Shown: positions 7,887 through 17,255, counted from the stretch's first letter. The stretch: DNA of 64,000 nucleotides from Spirochaetota bacterium (GCA_038043445.1 JBBTBY010000028.1:1-64000); one strand, 5' to 3'. Translations and numbers: made by a program. The notes: generated by a model from the sequence alone, not told the origin.

Positions 7887-7910
7887 CACACGGGGCTGAA
7901 GCCCCGTGTG
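7887..7910. terminator. GC-rich hairpin downstream of the MNT gene
   Basis: CACACGGGGC (7887-7896), TGAA loop, GCCCCGTGTG (7901-7910): a 10-bp perfect stem followed by the T-rich CTCTTTCATT. It probably terminates the HEPN/MNT transcript. Confidence 0.6.
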
Positions 7911-7931
7911 CTCTTTCATTCTATATGTACA

Positions 7932-7957
7932 AAGCACGGGGTCTTGGCCCCGTGCTT
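7932..7957. terminator. GC-rich hairpin downstream of gltD
   Basis: AAGCACGGGG (7932-7941) pairs with CCCCGTGCTT (7948-7957), with further pairing in the loop. The AA/TT ends make it usable on either strand. It lies 7 nt beyond the gltD stop and forms a bidirectional terminator pair with the hairpin at 7887. Confidence 0.6.
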
Positions 7958-7964
7958 CTTATCC

Positions 7965-8016
7965 CTACATGACCGACAGATCGCTCGCACCCATGAGGTA
8001 TTCATCGATGAAACGC
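7965..8016. repeat. direct repeat copy 2: native 3' end of gltD
   Basis: Partner of 6980-7031 (50/52 identical). The left boundary coincides with the gltD stop codon. Confidence 0.9.
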
Positions 8017-9416
8017 GCCGTACGGCGGCCTTCGGATATTGCCCAGACGATGAGCGACTGCCCGCGGCGCATGTCGCCTGCGGAGAATACGCCCTTTACG
8101 CTCGTCATGCCGTTCGCGTCGGTCTTCACATTGCCGCGCTCGTCGAACGCCGTGCCCATATCGGTGAGCATGCCTTCCCTCACGGGGCCGAGAAAGCCTA
8201 TCGACAGGAGCACGAGGTCGGCCTCTATGGTGAATGCGCTGTGCGGCACTTCCTTCATTATCGGGGCGCCCTTCGCGTCCTTCTGAGAGAAATCCACGCG
8301 CACACATTCTATCTTCTTTACCGCGCCGTTCATGCCGAGAAAACGCTTCGTGAGCACGGCCCAATCGCGTACGACGCCTTCTTCATGGCTCGATGTTGTC
8401 TTTAAGAGCATGGGGAATTTCGGCCAGGGATACATATCGGTGCGCGAGTCGGGGGGCATGGGAAGCACTTCGATCTGCACCACATGTTTCGCGCCCTGGC
8501 GGTTCGCCGTGCCGACACAGTCGCTCCCGGTATCGCCGCCGCCTATCACGACGACGCTTTTATCCCTTGCATCGATGACGGCCTCGCTGAACGCTTCACC
8601 GGAGATGCGCTTGTTTGATTGCGTGAGATACTGCATGGCGTAATAAATGCCCGACATCTCGCGTCCGGGTATGGCAAGGTCGCGCGGTTTTTTCGCTCCG
8701 CCGGCGAGGCACACCGCGTCGAATTCGGCGGTGAGCTTCGATGCGGGGTATGCCGGCGATCCGACGTCGGTGCCGGTGACGAATGATATCCCTTCTTTTG
8801 TGAGGAGATCGATGCGGCGGTCGAGCACCCATTTCTCGAGCTTGAAGTCGGGTATGCCGTAGCGCATGATACCGCCGGCGAGCTTTTCCTTCTCGAACAC
8901 GGTCACCGTATGACCTGCGCGATTGAGCTGTGATGCACACGCTATGCCTGAGGGGCCGGACCCGACAACGGCGACCTTCTTTCCCGTTCTCTGTACGTGC
9001 GGACGCGGCGTTATGATGCCTTGGCGGAACGCATACTCTCTGATGCCGAGCTCATTTTCGCGTATCGATACCGCCGCGTGGTTGATGCCGAGTACGCAGG
9101 AATATTCGCACGGGGCGGGACAGACACGGCCGGTCACTTCGGGGAGATTATTCGTCGAATCGAGGAGCTCGAAGGCGCGGCGGTGGTCGCCCATCATCAT
9201 GCGGTCGTTCCATTCCGGTATGATGTTGCCTATGGGGCAGGCCCAGTGGCAGAACGGTATCCCGCAGTCCATGCAGCGCGACGTCTGCGCCGTCGTTTCC
9301 TCGACCGAGCGTTCAAGTGCGACGTGTCTGTAATCCTTAAGGCGTTCGTACACCGGGCGGTATTCCTCGTGACGGCGGCCTATCTTCAGGAACGCATGCA
9401 CATCCTTCTTAGCCAT
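7965..9416 (-). CDS. gltD: glutamate synthase small subunit (NAD(P)H-dependent)
   Basis: 483 residues. It takes electrons from NAD(P)H and passes them by FAD and Fe-S clusters to GltB for glutamate synthesis. Features in order are an N-terminal Cys cluster 'RCMDCGIPFCHWACPIGN', a second set ('CPAPCEYSCVLG'), the FAD Rossmann motif 'VVGSGPSGIACASQL', the NAD(P) motif 'VIGGGDTGSDCVG' and the C-terminal FAD segment 'GVFSAGDMRRGQSLIVWAI'. Start 9416 is chosen because AGGAG is 6 nt upstream and it overlaps the gltB end by 8 nt. The final 52 nt are duplicated at 6980-7031. Confidence 0.95.
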   Translation of the reverse strand: MAKKDVHAFLKIGRRHEEYRPVYERLKDYRHVALERSVEETTAQTSRCMDCGIPFCHWACPIGNIIPEWNDRMMMGDHRRAFELLDSTNNLPEVTGRVCPAPCEYSCVLGINHAAVSIRENELGIREYAFRQGIITPRPHVQRTGKKVAVVGSGPSGIACASQLNRAGHTVTVFEKEKLAGGIMRYGIPDFKLEKWVLDRRIDLLTKEGISFVTGTDVGSPAYPASKLTAEFDAVCLAGGAKKPRDLAIPGREMSGIYYAMQYLTQSNKRISGEAFSEAVIDARDKSVVVIGGGDTGSDCVGTANRQGAKHVVQIEVLPMPPDSRTDMYPWPKFPMLLKTTSSHEEGVVRDWAVLTKRFLGMNGAVKKIECVRVDFSQKDAKGAPIMKEVPHSAFTIEADLVLLSIGFLGPVREGMLTDMGTAFDERGNVKTDANGMTSVKGVFSAGDMRRGQSLIVWAISEGRRTARFIDEYLMGASDLSVM

Positions 9417-12400
9417 CGTATGCTCCTGCCAGACGCATCTGCTTATTGACGTCCTTCGTCTCAAGTATGCGCTTGTATTCGAGCGGCATCACCTTGATGA
9501 ACCGTTTCTCTGCCGCGCTGAAATCGTCGAGCGCCGTTCTTGCCGCAGGGCTTCTGGTGTATCGGAAATGATTATGGATGAGGGAACGCACGAGCGTCGT
9601 GTCATAGTCGTTGAGTCCGGAGAGCTCGACCATATCCATATTGCATTTATCCCTGAAGTCGCCGTCGATGTCGTATACATATCCGATGCCGCCGGACATG
9701 CCCGCGGCGAAATTGCGTCCTGTCCTGCCGAGAATGACCACGCGTCCGCCGGTCATGTATTCAAGGCCGTGATCGCCCACGCCTTCGACGACGGCATAGA
9801 CGCCGGAATTACGTATGCAGAACCGCTCGCCGGCAACGCCGCGTATGTACGCCTCGCCGCGTATGGCGCCGTAGAACGTCGTGTTCCCGATGATGATATT
9901 TTTCGCGCTGTCGTATGAAGCCTGCTTCGGCGGATAGATGATGATGCGCCCGCCGAAAAGCCCCTTGCCGACATAGTCGTTCGCCATGCCCTCAAGTTCG
10001 AAGGTGATGCCGTTGGTGAGGAAGGCCCCGAAACTCTGGCCGGCGATGCCGGTGAAACGGGCATGTATCGTGTCGTCGGGAAGCCCTTCCTCGCCGACAC
10101 GCTTGCAGACCTCGCCCGAGAGCATGGCGCCTGTCGTGCGGTTCACATTGCGTATCGGGAGCTCGATAGAAACGGCCTTCTGTTCGTTAAGCGCGCTTGC
10201 CGCTTTTTCGATGAGCGTCCTGTCAAGCACGTTCTCGATGCCGTGGTCCTGCATTATCGTTCTGCGAACGGCGACGTTCTTCGGCACGTCCGGGCGATAG
10301 AATATGCGCGAGAAGTCTATACCCTTCGCTTTCCAGGGGAGTATGGCGGTATTCGTTTCAAGGAGGTCGCTCCGCCCGATGAGCTCGTCGATGCTTTTTA
10401 CGCCGAGTGCGGCCATTTCCTCGCGTGCGTTCTCCGCGATGTAGGTGAAGAAATTGACGAGATGATCGACCTTCCCGCGGAAGCGCCGTTCGAGGAGTTC
10501 GTCCTGTGTGGCGACGCCGACCGAACAATTATTGAGATGGCAATGCCTGAGCATGACGCAGCCGAGCACGATAAGCGCGCTCGTGGCGAATCCGTATTCC
10601 TCCGCACCGAGCATGGCGGCGATGACAAGGTCGCGCCCCGTGCGTATCTGGCCGTCGGTCTGGAGGCGCACACGGCTCCTCAAGTCGTTCATGACAAGTG
10701 TCTGATGCGTTTCGGCGAGCCCGAGCTCCCACGGGAGCCCCGCGTGTTTTATCGAGCTTAACGGCGAAGCGCCGGTACCGCCGTCGCCGCCGGCGATGAG
10801 TATCATATCCGCATGGCCTTTTGCCACACCGGCAGCAATGGTGCCGACACCAATCTCGGACACGAGCTTTACGCTTATGCGTGCCGATGGATTAACGTTC
10901 TTGAGATCGAAGATGAGCTGCGCGAGGTCCTCTATGGAATAGATGTCGTGATGCGGGGGAGGGGATATCAGCGTTACCCCCTCGGTGGTGTAGCGCGTAC
11001 GTGCTATCACCGCATTGACCTTATGGCCGGGGAGCTGTCCGCCCTCGCCGGGCTTGGCGCCCTGCGCAATCTTTATCTGCAGTTCATCCGCGTTGATGAG
11101 ATAATTCGTCGTTACGCCGAAACGTCCGCTCGCCACCTGCTTTATCGCGCTCCGGCGCGAATCGCCGTTGGGGAGTTTCGTGAAACGCGCGGGGTCCTCG
11201 CCGCCCTCACCGGTGTTCGACATCCCGCCGATGCGGTTCATGGCAATGGCTATCGATTCATGCGCGCCGCGGCTTATCGAGCCGAAGCTCATCGCACCGG
11301 TGACGAATCGCCTGGTGATGTTCTTCGCAGGCTCAACATCCGAGAGCGCTATCGCCTTCGTCTTTTTGAACATGAACATGCCGCGGAGCGTGCCCGCATT
11401 CTTCGACTGATCGTTGATGAGTGCGGCGAATTCCTTATAGCGCGCGTAATTGCCGGTGCGTGTGGCTTCCTGTATAGCCGCTATCGTCTCGGGGTTCCAG
11501 AGATGATATTCACCGTCGCGCCGCCATTGATAGAGTCCGCCGCTCACGGTCTTCTTCGCTATGCCGTATGCGGTCGTGTGCCGCATGAGCGTCTCTTCGG
11601 CGATGGTATCGAAGGTGATGCCGCCGATGCGCGAGACGGTTCCCGCGAAACAGCGTTCTATCACTTCCGGGCCTACACCGAGCGCCTCGAATATCTGCGC
11701 GCCGCGATAGCCCTGCAGGGTGGATATGCCCATTTTCGAGAATACTTTGAACAAGCCCTTCTTTATCGCTTTGATATAATTGTACACCGCTTTGGCATCA
11801 TCGATGGGTACGGCGAAATCCTTTACCGCGTGGCGCACCGCTTCGTAGGCGAGATAGGGATTGACGCAGTCCGCGCCGTAGCTGAAAAGAAGTGCGAAGT
11901 GATGGACCTCGCGCGGCTCGCCTGTTTCGAGTATGAGATCGGTCTTTACACGAAGTGAAACCTTTACCAGATGATGATGCACCGCCCCGACGGCGATGAG
12001 CGCGGGAATGGGGGCGTTATCCGCGTTCACGGAACGGTCCGAAAGGATGATGAACGATATGCCGTCGCGTACGGCCTGTTCAGCTTCGGCGCAGACACGG
12101 TCAAGCGCCGCTTTGAGATCGTTCTTCTTTGCATCGAACACTATCGGTATACGCCGGGTGCTGAATCCGCGCGATGCTAATGTCTCCAGCCTGAGCATTT
12201 CCTCATCGGTAAGGATGGGGTTCTCAAGCACAAGACGCTTTGCATGCTCCGGGCTTTCTTCGAGGATATTGCCCTGCGGCCCGAGATAGCTTTTCATGCT
12301 CATCACTATCTCTTCGCGTATCGGGTCTATCGGCGGGTTCGTTACCTGCGCGAAGAGCTGCTTGAAATACGTGTAGATATGATGCGGCATGTTCGACAGC

Positions 12401-13902
12401 ACCGCGGGCGGCGTATCATTACCCATGGAGCCCACCGGCTCCTCAGCGTTCTCCGCCATGGGCTTCATGATGATACGCATGTCCTCGCGCGTGTAGCCGA
12501 ATGCCTTGAACTGCGTCACCGCATTGTCGATGGCAGCCGGTGTTTTTGCTGCCGGCGGGATGTCGCTGAAGAGTATCGTGTTCGCCGTCCATTCGCTGTA
12601 GGGCTTCTGGGAAGCGACGGTATCCTTCACCTCGGCATCATCGATGATGCGACCTTTTGCGGTATCGACGAGGAATATCTTTCCCGGTTCTATGCGCCCT
12701 GAAACGGCGATATCCTCCGGCGGTATATCGAGCACGCCGACCTCGGAAGCCATGACCACCATGCCGCTCTTTGTCTGTATGTAGCGCGCCGGGCGCAGGC
12801 CATTACGGTCGAGGAGCGCGCCCACTTCGGTGCCGTCGCTGAACGCAAGCGCAGCGGGCCCATCCCACGGCCCCATGAGCAAGGCGTGATAGAGATAGAA
12901 ATCCTTAAGCTTCTTATCGATAAGCTTATTATTCTCCCATGCCGGGGGGACGAGCATCATCATCGCATGCGCGAGCGAGCGTCCCGAGAGGAGCAGGAGC
13001 TCGAAGGCATTATCGAGCGCGGCGGAATCGCTGCCGCCGGGGACGATGAGCGGGGAGAGATGCTTTATCCTGTCGCCGAAGAGCGGGCTCTGTATCACCT
13101 GTTCGCGCGAACGCATCCAGTTGACGCTGCCCTGCAGGGTGTTTATCTCGCCGTTGTGCGCGAGATAGCGGAAGGGCTGTGCAAGGTCCCAGGTGGGGAA
13201 GGTGTTGGTGCTGTAGCGGGAATGTACGATGGCGATCGCGCTTTCTATCGACGGGTCGGAAAGCTCGGGGAAGAATTTCTCCATCTGATCGGGCATGAGA
13301 AGCCCTTTGTAGGAGAAGGTGCGGCAGGATAGATTCGTTATATAGAAGAACTTTTTCTGTTCAATGGATGAAGCGCGTACTGTATTTTCCGCCATCTTCC
13401 TGACGAGATACAGTGAACGCTCGAAGGACAGCGTGTCCGTCATAGCCTTGCGGCGCGCGATGAAAGGCTGTTCTATGACCGGTTGGCTTGCCTGCGCGGT
13501 CTTGCCGATCTCTTTGCCGTTGACCGACACCGTTCGCCAGCCAATGATGGAAAGCCCTTCGGCGTTCACGGCACTTTCGAGGGCGCGCTTGCATGTATCG
13601 CGCTCTTCTTTCTTTTGCGGGAGGAAGACGAGGCCGGTACCGTATTCGCCGACAGCGGGGAGTGAGAATCCGGCGTCCGCGGATACCTTCTCGAAAAAGC
13701 GATGCGGCATCTGCATGAGAATGCCTGCGCCGTCGCCTGTCTTCGGGTCCGCCCCGGTCGCCCCGCGATGCGAGAGACGCCGCAGTACTTCAAGGCCCTG
13801 CGATACTATCGTGCGGGAACGGCGTCCCTGAATATCGCAGACGAAGCCCACGCCGCAGCTGTCGTGCTCGAATGCCGGATCGTAGAGGCCGTGAGTACTC
13901 AT
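9409..13902 (-). CDS. gltB: glutamate synthase large subunit
   Basis: 1,497 residues, the normal length for bacterial GOGAT large subunit. It converts glutamine plus 2-oxoglutarate to two glutamates. The class II glutaminase domain begins at 'HDSCGVGFV' (catalytic Cys15 after removal of a short propeptide). The central and FMN-binding barrel carries 'GAKPGEGGQLPGHKV' and the 3Fe-4S cysteines 'CVMLRHCHLNNCSVGVATQ'. The C-terminal beta-helix has 'GGRVVILGRTGRNFAAGMSGG'. AAGGA precedes the ATG. It lies 48 nt after the PEP-synthase-like gene on the same strand, so co-transcription is possible. It overlaps gltD by 8 nt. Confidence 0.97.
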   Translation of the reverse strand: MSTHGLYDPAFEHDSCGVGFVCDIQGRRSRTIVSQGLEVLRRLSHRGATGADPKTGDGAGILMQMPHRFFEKVSADAGFSLPAVGEYGTGLVFLPQKKEERDTCKRALESAVNAEGLSIIGWRTVSVNGKEIGKTAQASQPVIEQPFIARRKAMTDTLSFERSLYLVRKMAENTVRASSIEQKKFFYITNLSCRTFSYKGLLMPDQMEKFFPELSDPSIESAIAIVHSRYSTNTFPTWDLAQPFRYLAHNGEINTLQGSVNWMRSREQVIQSPLFGDRIKHLSPLIVPGGSDSAALDNAFELLLLSGRSLAHAMMMLVPPAWENNKLIDKKLKDFYLYHALLMGPWDGPAALAFSDGTEVGALLDRNGLRPARYIQTKSGMVVMASEVGVLDIPPEDIAVSGRIEPGKIFLVDTAKGRIIDDAEVKDTVASQKPYSEWTANTILFSDIPPAAKTPAAIDNAVTQFKAFGYTREDMRIIMKPMAENAEEPVGSMGNDTPPAVLSNMPHHIYTYFKQLFAQVTNPPIDPIREEIVMSMKSYLGPQGNILEESPEHAKRLVLENPILTDEEMLRLETLASRGFSTRRIPIVFDAKKNDLKAALDRVCAEAEQAVRDGISFIILSDRSVNADNAPIPALIAVGAVHHHLVKVSLRVKTDLILETGEPREVHHFALLFSYGADCVNPYLAYEAVRHAVKDFAVPIDDAKAVYNYIKAIKKGLFKVFSKMGISTLQGYRGAQIFEALGVGPEVIERCFAGTVSRIGGITFDTIAEETLMRHTTAYGIAKKTVSGGLYQWRRDGEYHLWNPETIAAIQEATRTGNYARYKEFAALINDQSKNAGTLRGMFMFKKTKAIALSDVEPAKNITRRFVTGAMSFGSISRGAHESIAIAMNRIGGMSNTGEGGEDPARFTKLPNGDSRRSAIKQVASGRFGVTTNYLINADELQIKIAQGAKPGEGGQLPGHKVNAVIARTRYTTEGVTLISPPPHHDIYSIEDLAQLIFDLKNVNPSARISVKLVSEIGVGTIAAGVAKGHADMILIAGGDGGTGASPLSSIKHAGLPWELGLAETHQTLVMNDLRSRVRLQTDGQIRTGRDLVIAAMLGAEEYGFATSALIVLGCVMLRHCHLNNCSVGVATQDELLERRFRGKVDHLVNFFTYIAENAREEMAALGVKSIDELIGRSDLLETNTAILPWKAKGIDFSRIFYRPDVPKNVAVRRTIMQDHGIENVLDRTLIEKAASALNEQKAVSIELPIRNVNRTTGAMLSGEVCKRVGEEGLPDDTIHARFTGIAGQSFGAFLTNGITFELEGMANDYVGKGLFGGRIIIYPPKQASYDSAKNIIIGNTTFYGAIRGEAYIRGVAGERFCIRNSGVYAVVEGVGDHGLEYMTGGRVVILGRTGRNFAAGMSGGIGYVYDIDGDFRDKCNMDMVELSGLNDYDTTLVRSLIHNHFRYTRSPAARTALDDFSAAEKRFIKVMPLEYKRILETKDVNKQMRLAGAYDG

Positions 13903-13950
13903 GCAGTATCCTTCTCGTTGCGCTCAAAGGCTAAGAGCGTGCACCGCCCG

Positions 13951-16521
13951 TTATTTCAGCCGATAGCAGATGACCTTCTGCTCCTGGGCGTCGGCGGCTA
14001 CACCGATGCCTTTTGCGTTCGTCGTATCGATGACCCTGATGACATCCTTCCATTTCGCGCGTGACGGCACCAGTTCTTCCAGTATGGAGGGCGAGCCCTC
14101 AAAGAACGTATGGTTGAAGAAACTGTCCGCCTGCCGCGGGAAAAGGGCGAGATAGAGCATATCCCATTCCACGAGCTCGTTCAAGAAATGCGTTCCGAGC
14201 GATACATCGGGGACAAGGTCTTCGCGCATCATCACGAGTTCACAGAGTATCGTCGTCCTGTTTATCTCGGGGAATGTCACCGGTATGCCGAGTTCGGGTG
14301 AGCTTGTGCCCCAGCGCCCGGGGCCGATGAGCATGACATGCATGCCGACCGGGGTGAGCCTGTTTATCTCGCCGATGGCATGCGCTATCTCGTAGCGTTC
14401 GCGTTCGGGAAGTTCGCTGTATTTCTCGGGCACGATATAGATGATGCGCCCGATGCGCGACATGCGGCTCTGGCCGACGACGGCCGAGCGCGCCTGCATG
14501 ATGATATCGTCGTGAGCGACCTCTATCGCGGGGATCTTGGCGACATCGGCACCCTTTACCTGGAGCGGGCGGCATTGCACGAGATTGATGCGATAGTTCT
14601 TCTCCGCATCGAAGTTGGCCGTATATTCTATATCCACGGGATAATCATACGCCCCCTGCAGGATCGAGAGCATATCGCGCATATCCTTGGCGAATGGTGT
14701 CGATGAAAGCAGCGTATCGAACGTAAGCACGCGGTCGGTGCGAGATGAGCTTCTCTCCGATGTGCCGGTCGTGGTGAAAAGATCGAGCATCGCTTCCGGG
14801 ACGGCGCCTGCGATGTCGGTGAAATATCCCGACACGAGCTGATTGGCCTCAAGATCGAGATAGTCGACCTTGCGCTGCGAGTATTGGCGTACCGCATCGA
14901 AGCTCGCTTCCGGGCGGCGTGATGGATCGTTCAGTGCGACAAGCCGCGTATAGTCATCGTCCGCGCGATTAACGGCACGCGTGCCGAGGCCGAAGACGAG
15001 ACGGAGCACGCCCGCTTTCGGATCTATGCCGCGATTCCATACGAACGGATTGAACGAGAAGCCGACACCGGCCATGGACGGGTAGTAATGTCTGCCGTAT
15101 GCATCGCCGGATACGCGCATGACGAGGAGCGCCATCTGCTCGTCCTTGTCCAGAAGGCCGCGGCTTGCGCGGTAGCTCAACGCGCGTTCGCCCATGGAGC
15201 TCGCGTAGATGGAGCGCACCGCCGCGAGGAAATCCTCAAGACGGCGTTCGAGCGGCCCCTGATTGGCGCAGAACACGCTCTCGTATTTACCGGCGAATGA
15301 ATTGCCGAAATTATCCTCAAGGAGAGAACTGGACCGTACGATGAACGGCGATTGGCCGAAATGATCTATCATCTTTCGGAAACGCTCGACTATGTAGTCG
15401 GTGAACCGCCCGGTGAGTATCCTCCGCCGCGCCTCCTCGGCGCCTTCGAGGAAACGTTCCGGGTCGCGCTGCTTCTGGCGCATCCACCACACGCCGTTGC
15501 GCACGAGGAACGTGTAGAACACGTCCGAACCGATAAAGAAGCTGTCATGCGTTTCGAGTACATCCATGAAACGGGCATCGGTCTTCCTGAGTATGGAGCG
15601 CGCGAGGAGCATGCCGACGGATTTGCCGCCGATGAGGCCTGAGCCGATCATTCGCTTGGCGATGGCGAGCACATCCTCGAGCGTCATGTACTTGCCGACG
15701 AGCGAAAGTATCTTCTCGTCGCGCGATATTATCATACGGCAAAGCTGCGTGAACACCGCGTTCACGCGGTCTATGCGGGCGCGTCCGGCACGCACTTCCT
15801 TGAGTATCTCCTCCGCCTCAAGCGCGGTGCGCGCGGAGAAGTCCATCGATTCGTCGATGTCGGTGAGGTCGGCGTCGTTGAGTATATCGGCGATGACGGT
15901 GCTCGATGTTATGGGAGTGAACTCGTCCCTGCGCATCTCATGCAGAAGATGCATGGTCGGTGAATAGCGGTGCTGCACCTTGACGGGACGGACATAGATG
16001 CGTGCGTTATGGCGTATCACATCGAGGAGAAGCTGCGTCGTTTCAGCAATGGGCGTCGTCGCATGCTGCGAGTGGCGGTCGCGGTAGAGGGCGAAATAGG
16101 TTATCGTTTCAAGGTCGTAGAGATAGGGGCAGGTGAGCATGAAGAAATTGCCGAGCATGCGGTCCGAATACCAGTCACCGGCCAGTTCCGAGAGGCAGTC
16201 GAACACGTAGAACGCGCCGCGTCCGCATTTCTCTATCACCGAATGGATGGCGGCTATGAACGTTTCGAAACCTTCTTCGGGTTTGAGCGTATGTATCTCC
16301 GTGCACTGTTCCTGGCCGAGCAGCGCCGCATGGCTTGCGAAGCGGAAGTAGATGAGCTTCTTGCCGGCCTTCATTGCGGCCGCGGCATAGGGGCGGACGA
16401 ACGCCGAATAATCCTCGATGGAGTCGATCTGCCAGACGACATTGTCGCCGGGGATGAGGCCTTTCAATACGCTGTCAAGGCCGCTCATGCCGGTGGATAG
16501 CTTTATGTCTTGGGTGTCCAT
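13951..16521 (-). CDS. KaiC-like plus PEP/pyruvate-binding (PPDK_N) domain protein without the phosphohistidine domain
   Basis: 856 residues in three parts. Residues 8-180 look like a degenerate RecA/KaiC domain ('STGMSGLDSVLKGLIPGD' in place of a proper Walker A, and 'GAFYVFDCLSEL' as a Walker B-like strand). Residues 295-700 are a PEP-synthase-type ATP-grasp domain ('LIGGKSVGMLLARSIL', 'SPFIVRSSSLLEDNFGNSFAGKYESVF', 'MAGVGFSFNPF'). The last 150 residues carry 'LIGPGRWGTSSPELGIPVTF' and 'LGTHFLNELVE'. I see no TGGxTSHAAI phosphohistidine motif and no PEP-binding barrel, so this is not a working PEP synthase. The likely activity is ATP-dependent phosphoryl or pyrophosphoryl transfer to an unknown target. 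Confidence 0.75.
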   Translation of the reverse strand: MDTQDIKLSTGMSGLDSVLKGLIPGDNVVWQIDSIEDYSAFVRPYAAAAMKAGKKLIYFRFASHAALLGQEQCTEIHTLKPEEGFETFIAAIHSVIEKCGRGAFYVFDCLSELAGDWYSDRMLGNFFMLTCPYLYDLETITYFALYRDRHSQHATTPIAETTQLLLDVIRHNARIYVRPVKVQHRYSPTMHLLHEMRRDEFTPITSSTVIADILNDADLTDIDESMDFSARTALEAEEILKEVRAGRARIDRVNAVFTQLCRMIISRDEKILSLVGKYMTLEDVLAIAKRMIGSGLIGGKSVGMLLARSILRKTDARFMDVLETHDSFFIGSDVFYTFLVRNGVWWMRQKQRDPERFLEGAEEARRRILTGRFTDYIVERFRKMIDHFGQSPFIVRSSSLLEDNFGNSFAGKYESVFCANQGPLERRLEDFLAAVRSIYASSMGERALSYRASRGLLDKDEQMALLVMRVSGDAYGRHYYPSMAGVGFSFNPFVWNRGIDPKAGVLRLVFGLGTRAVNRADDDYTRLVALNDPSRRPEASFDAVRQYSQRKVDYLDLEANQLVSGYFTDIAGAVPEAMLDLFTTTGTSERSSSRTDRVLTFDTLLSSTPFAKDMRDMLSILQGAYDYPVDIEYTANFDAEKNYRINLVQCRPLQVKGADVAKIPAIEVAHDDIIMQARSAVVGQSRMSRIGRIIYIVPEKYSELPERERYEIAHAIGEINRLTPVGMHVMLIGPGRWGTSSPELGIPVTFPEINRTTILCELVMMREDLVPDVSLGTHFLNELVEWDMLYLALFPRQADSFFNHTFFEGSPSILEELVPSRAKWKDVIRVIDTTNAKGIGVAADAQEQKVICYRLK

Positions 16522-16540
16522 GATGTTGTGACCGCGGTAG

Positions 16541-16568
16541 ATAATACATCAAAAAATCGTGTAGTCAA
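16541..16568 (-). promoter_or_regulatory. sigma70-type promoter of the PPDK_N-like gene (possibly with gltBD)
   Basis: Minus strand: TTGACT (16568-16563), 16-nt spacer, TATTAT (16546-16541). The predicted leader before ATG 16521 is about 13 nt and shows no Shine-Dalgarno sequence. Confidence 0.55.
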
Positions 16569-16694
16569 GGACATTTGAAAACTCCTTGTATTCACTCAAA
16601 AGCCGCGGAAGATACTCGACGGCATCAGGTGTGTATATTTCATACATCATCGATGCCGGGAGGCGTCTTCCGCCCTCGAACCGAGATAGAACAG

Positions 16695-16727
16695 AAAGCG
16701 AACACAAAGCGAACGTAAAGCGAACAA
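16695..16727. repeat. three tandem 11-bp repeats, consensus aaagcgaacnn
   Basis: Units at 16695-16705, 16706-16716 and 16717-16727 share aaagcgaac and differ only in the last two bases. The 11-bp period puts all copies on one face of the helix, as in operator arrays. It could also be a slippage product. Confidence 0.6.
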
Positions 16728-17007
16728 GGTCCGAAGCCGCTTTGGACCGCCCTGCCGCCGCTACGGGTGGCCGCGTATTGTTGAAACCATGTCGTCCTCC
16801 TGTCGTTTTCCGTTTTCATCGCCCGCTGTGCGAACTGTTCCGCGGGTCATGCGTGGGAATATACGAAGGAGGGGCGAATTCGTATAGAGTAGGAACCTAC
16901 TGTTTTTTCGAATTTGATCTTGGAGCCGGAAAGATAGGAGAAAATATGTTGGAAAGAGGAACCTCGCGACGACGCGAAGCCGCGACGGGAAGCAAGACGA
17001 AGAGAAG

Positions 17008-17040
17008 AGATATCACGCAGAGGCGCAGGGAACGCAGAGA
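17008..17040. repeat. 'cacgcagaggcgcagg'-type intergenic repeat
   Basis: Short degenerate direct repeats of CACGCAGAG/GCAGGGA/GCAGAG type, similar in style to the 4605-4758 element. Confidence 0.4.
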
Positions 17041-17091
17041 ATTAGGAAGAAGAATATTACGTGACGACGTGATAGCTGTTTTACAGACCGT

Positions 17092-17255
17092 TTACAATTT
17101 ACAATGCGGATTATGCCGTCTTTGAGAAGAGCGGTGTTGAAGTTGAGAAGCAGGCCGAGTTTAAGGTTGGTCAGCTTAAGATACGTAAGCAGTTGCTTCT
17201 TATGCACAGCCTGTACGAAAAGTCTGAGATGATGTATAATGCGTTGAAGAAATAA
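17092..17255 (+). pseudogene. 3' remnant of an unidentified coding sequence
   Basis: A frame of about 54 codons with protein-like composition ends at TAA 17253-17255 (it includes 'EVEKQAEFKVGQLKIRKQL' and 'HSLYEKSEMMYNALKK'). It has no start codon, ribosome binding site or promoter in position, and the frame is lost upstream at about 17,090. It looks like the C-terminus of a helical protein left after deletion. I do not recognise the family. Confidence 0.35.

Noticed and set aside
10813-11958. Long open frame (381 codons) on the plus strand inside gltB
   Set aside because: It is antisense to the clearly conserved gltB and rich in Arg, His and Tyr in a way typical of shadow frames. No ribosome binding site or family motif.
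13951-16521. Annotation as true phosphoenolpyruvate synthase (ppsA)
   Set aside because: The swivelling phosphohistidine domain and the PEP/pyruvate barrel are not present.
16586-17125. Plus-strand open frame of 179 codons in the 16.5-17.5 kb gap
   Set aside because: Composition is not protein-like, it spans the tandem 11-bp repeats and the cacgcagag repeat, and it lacks a ribosome binding site.
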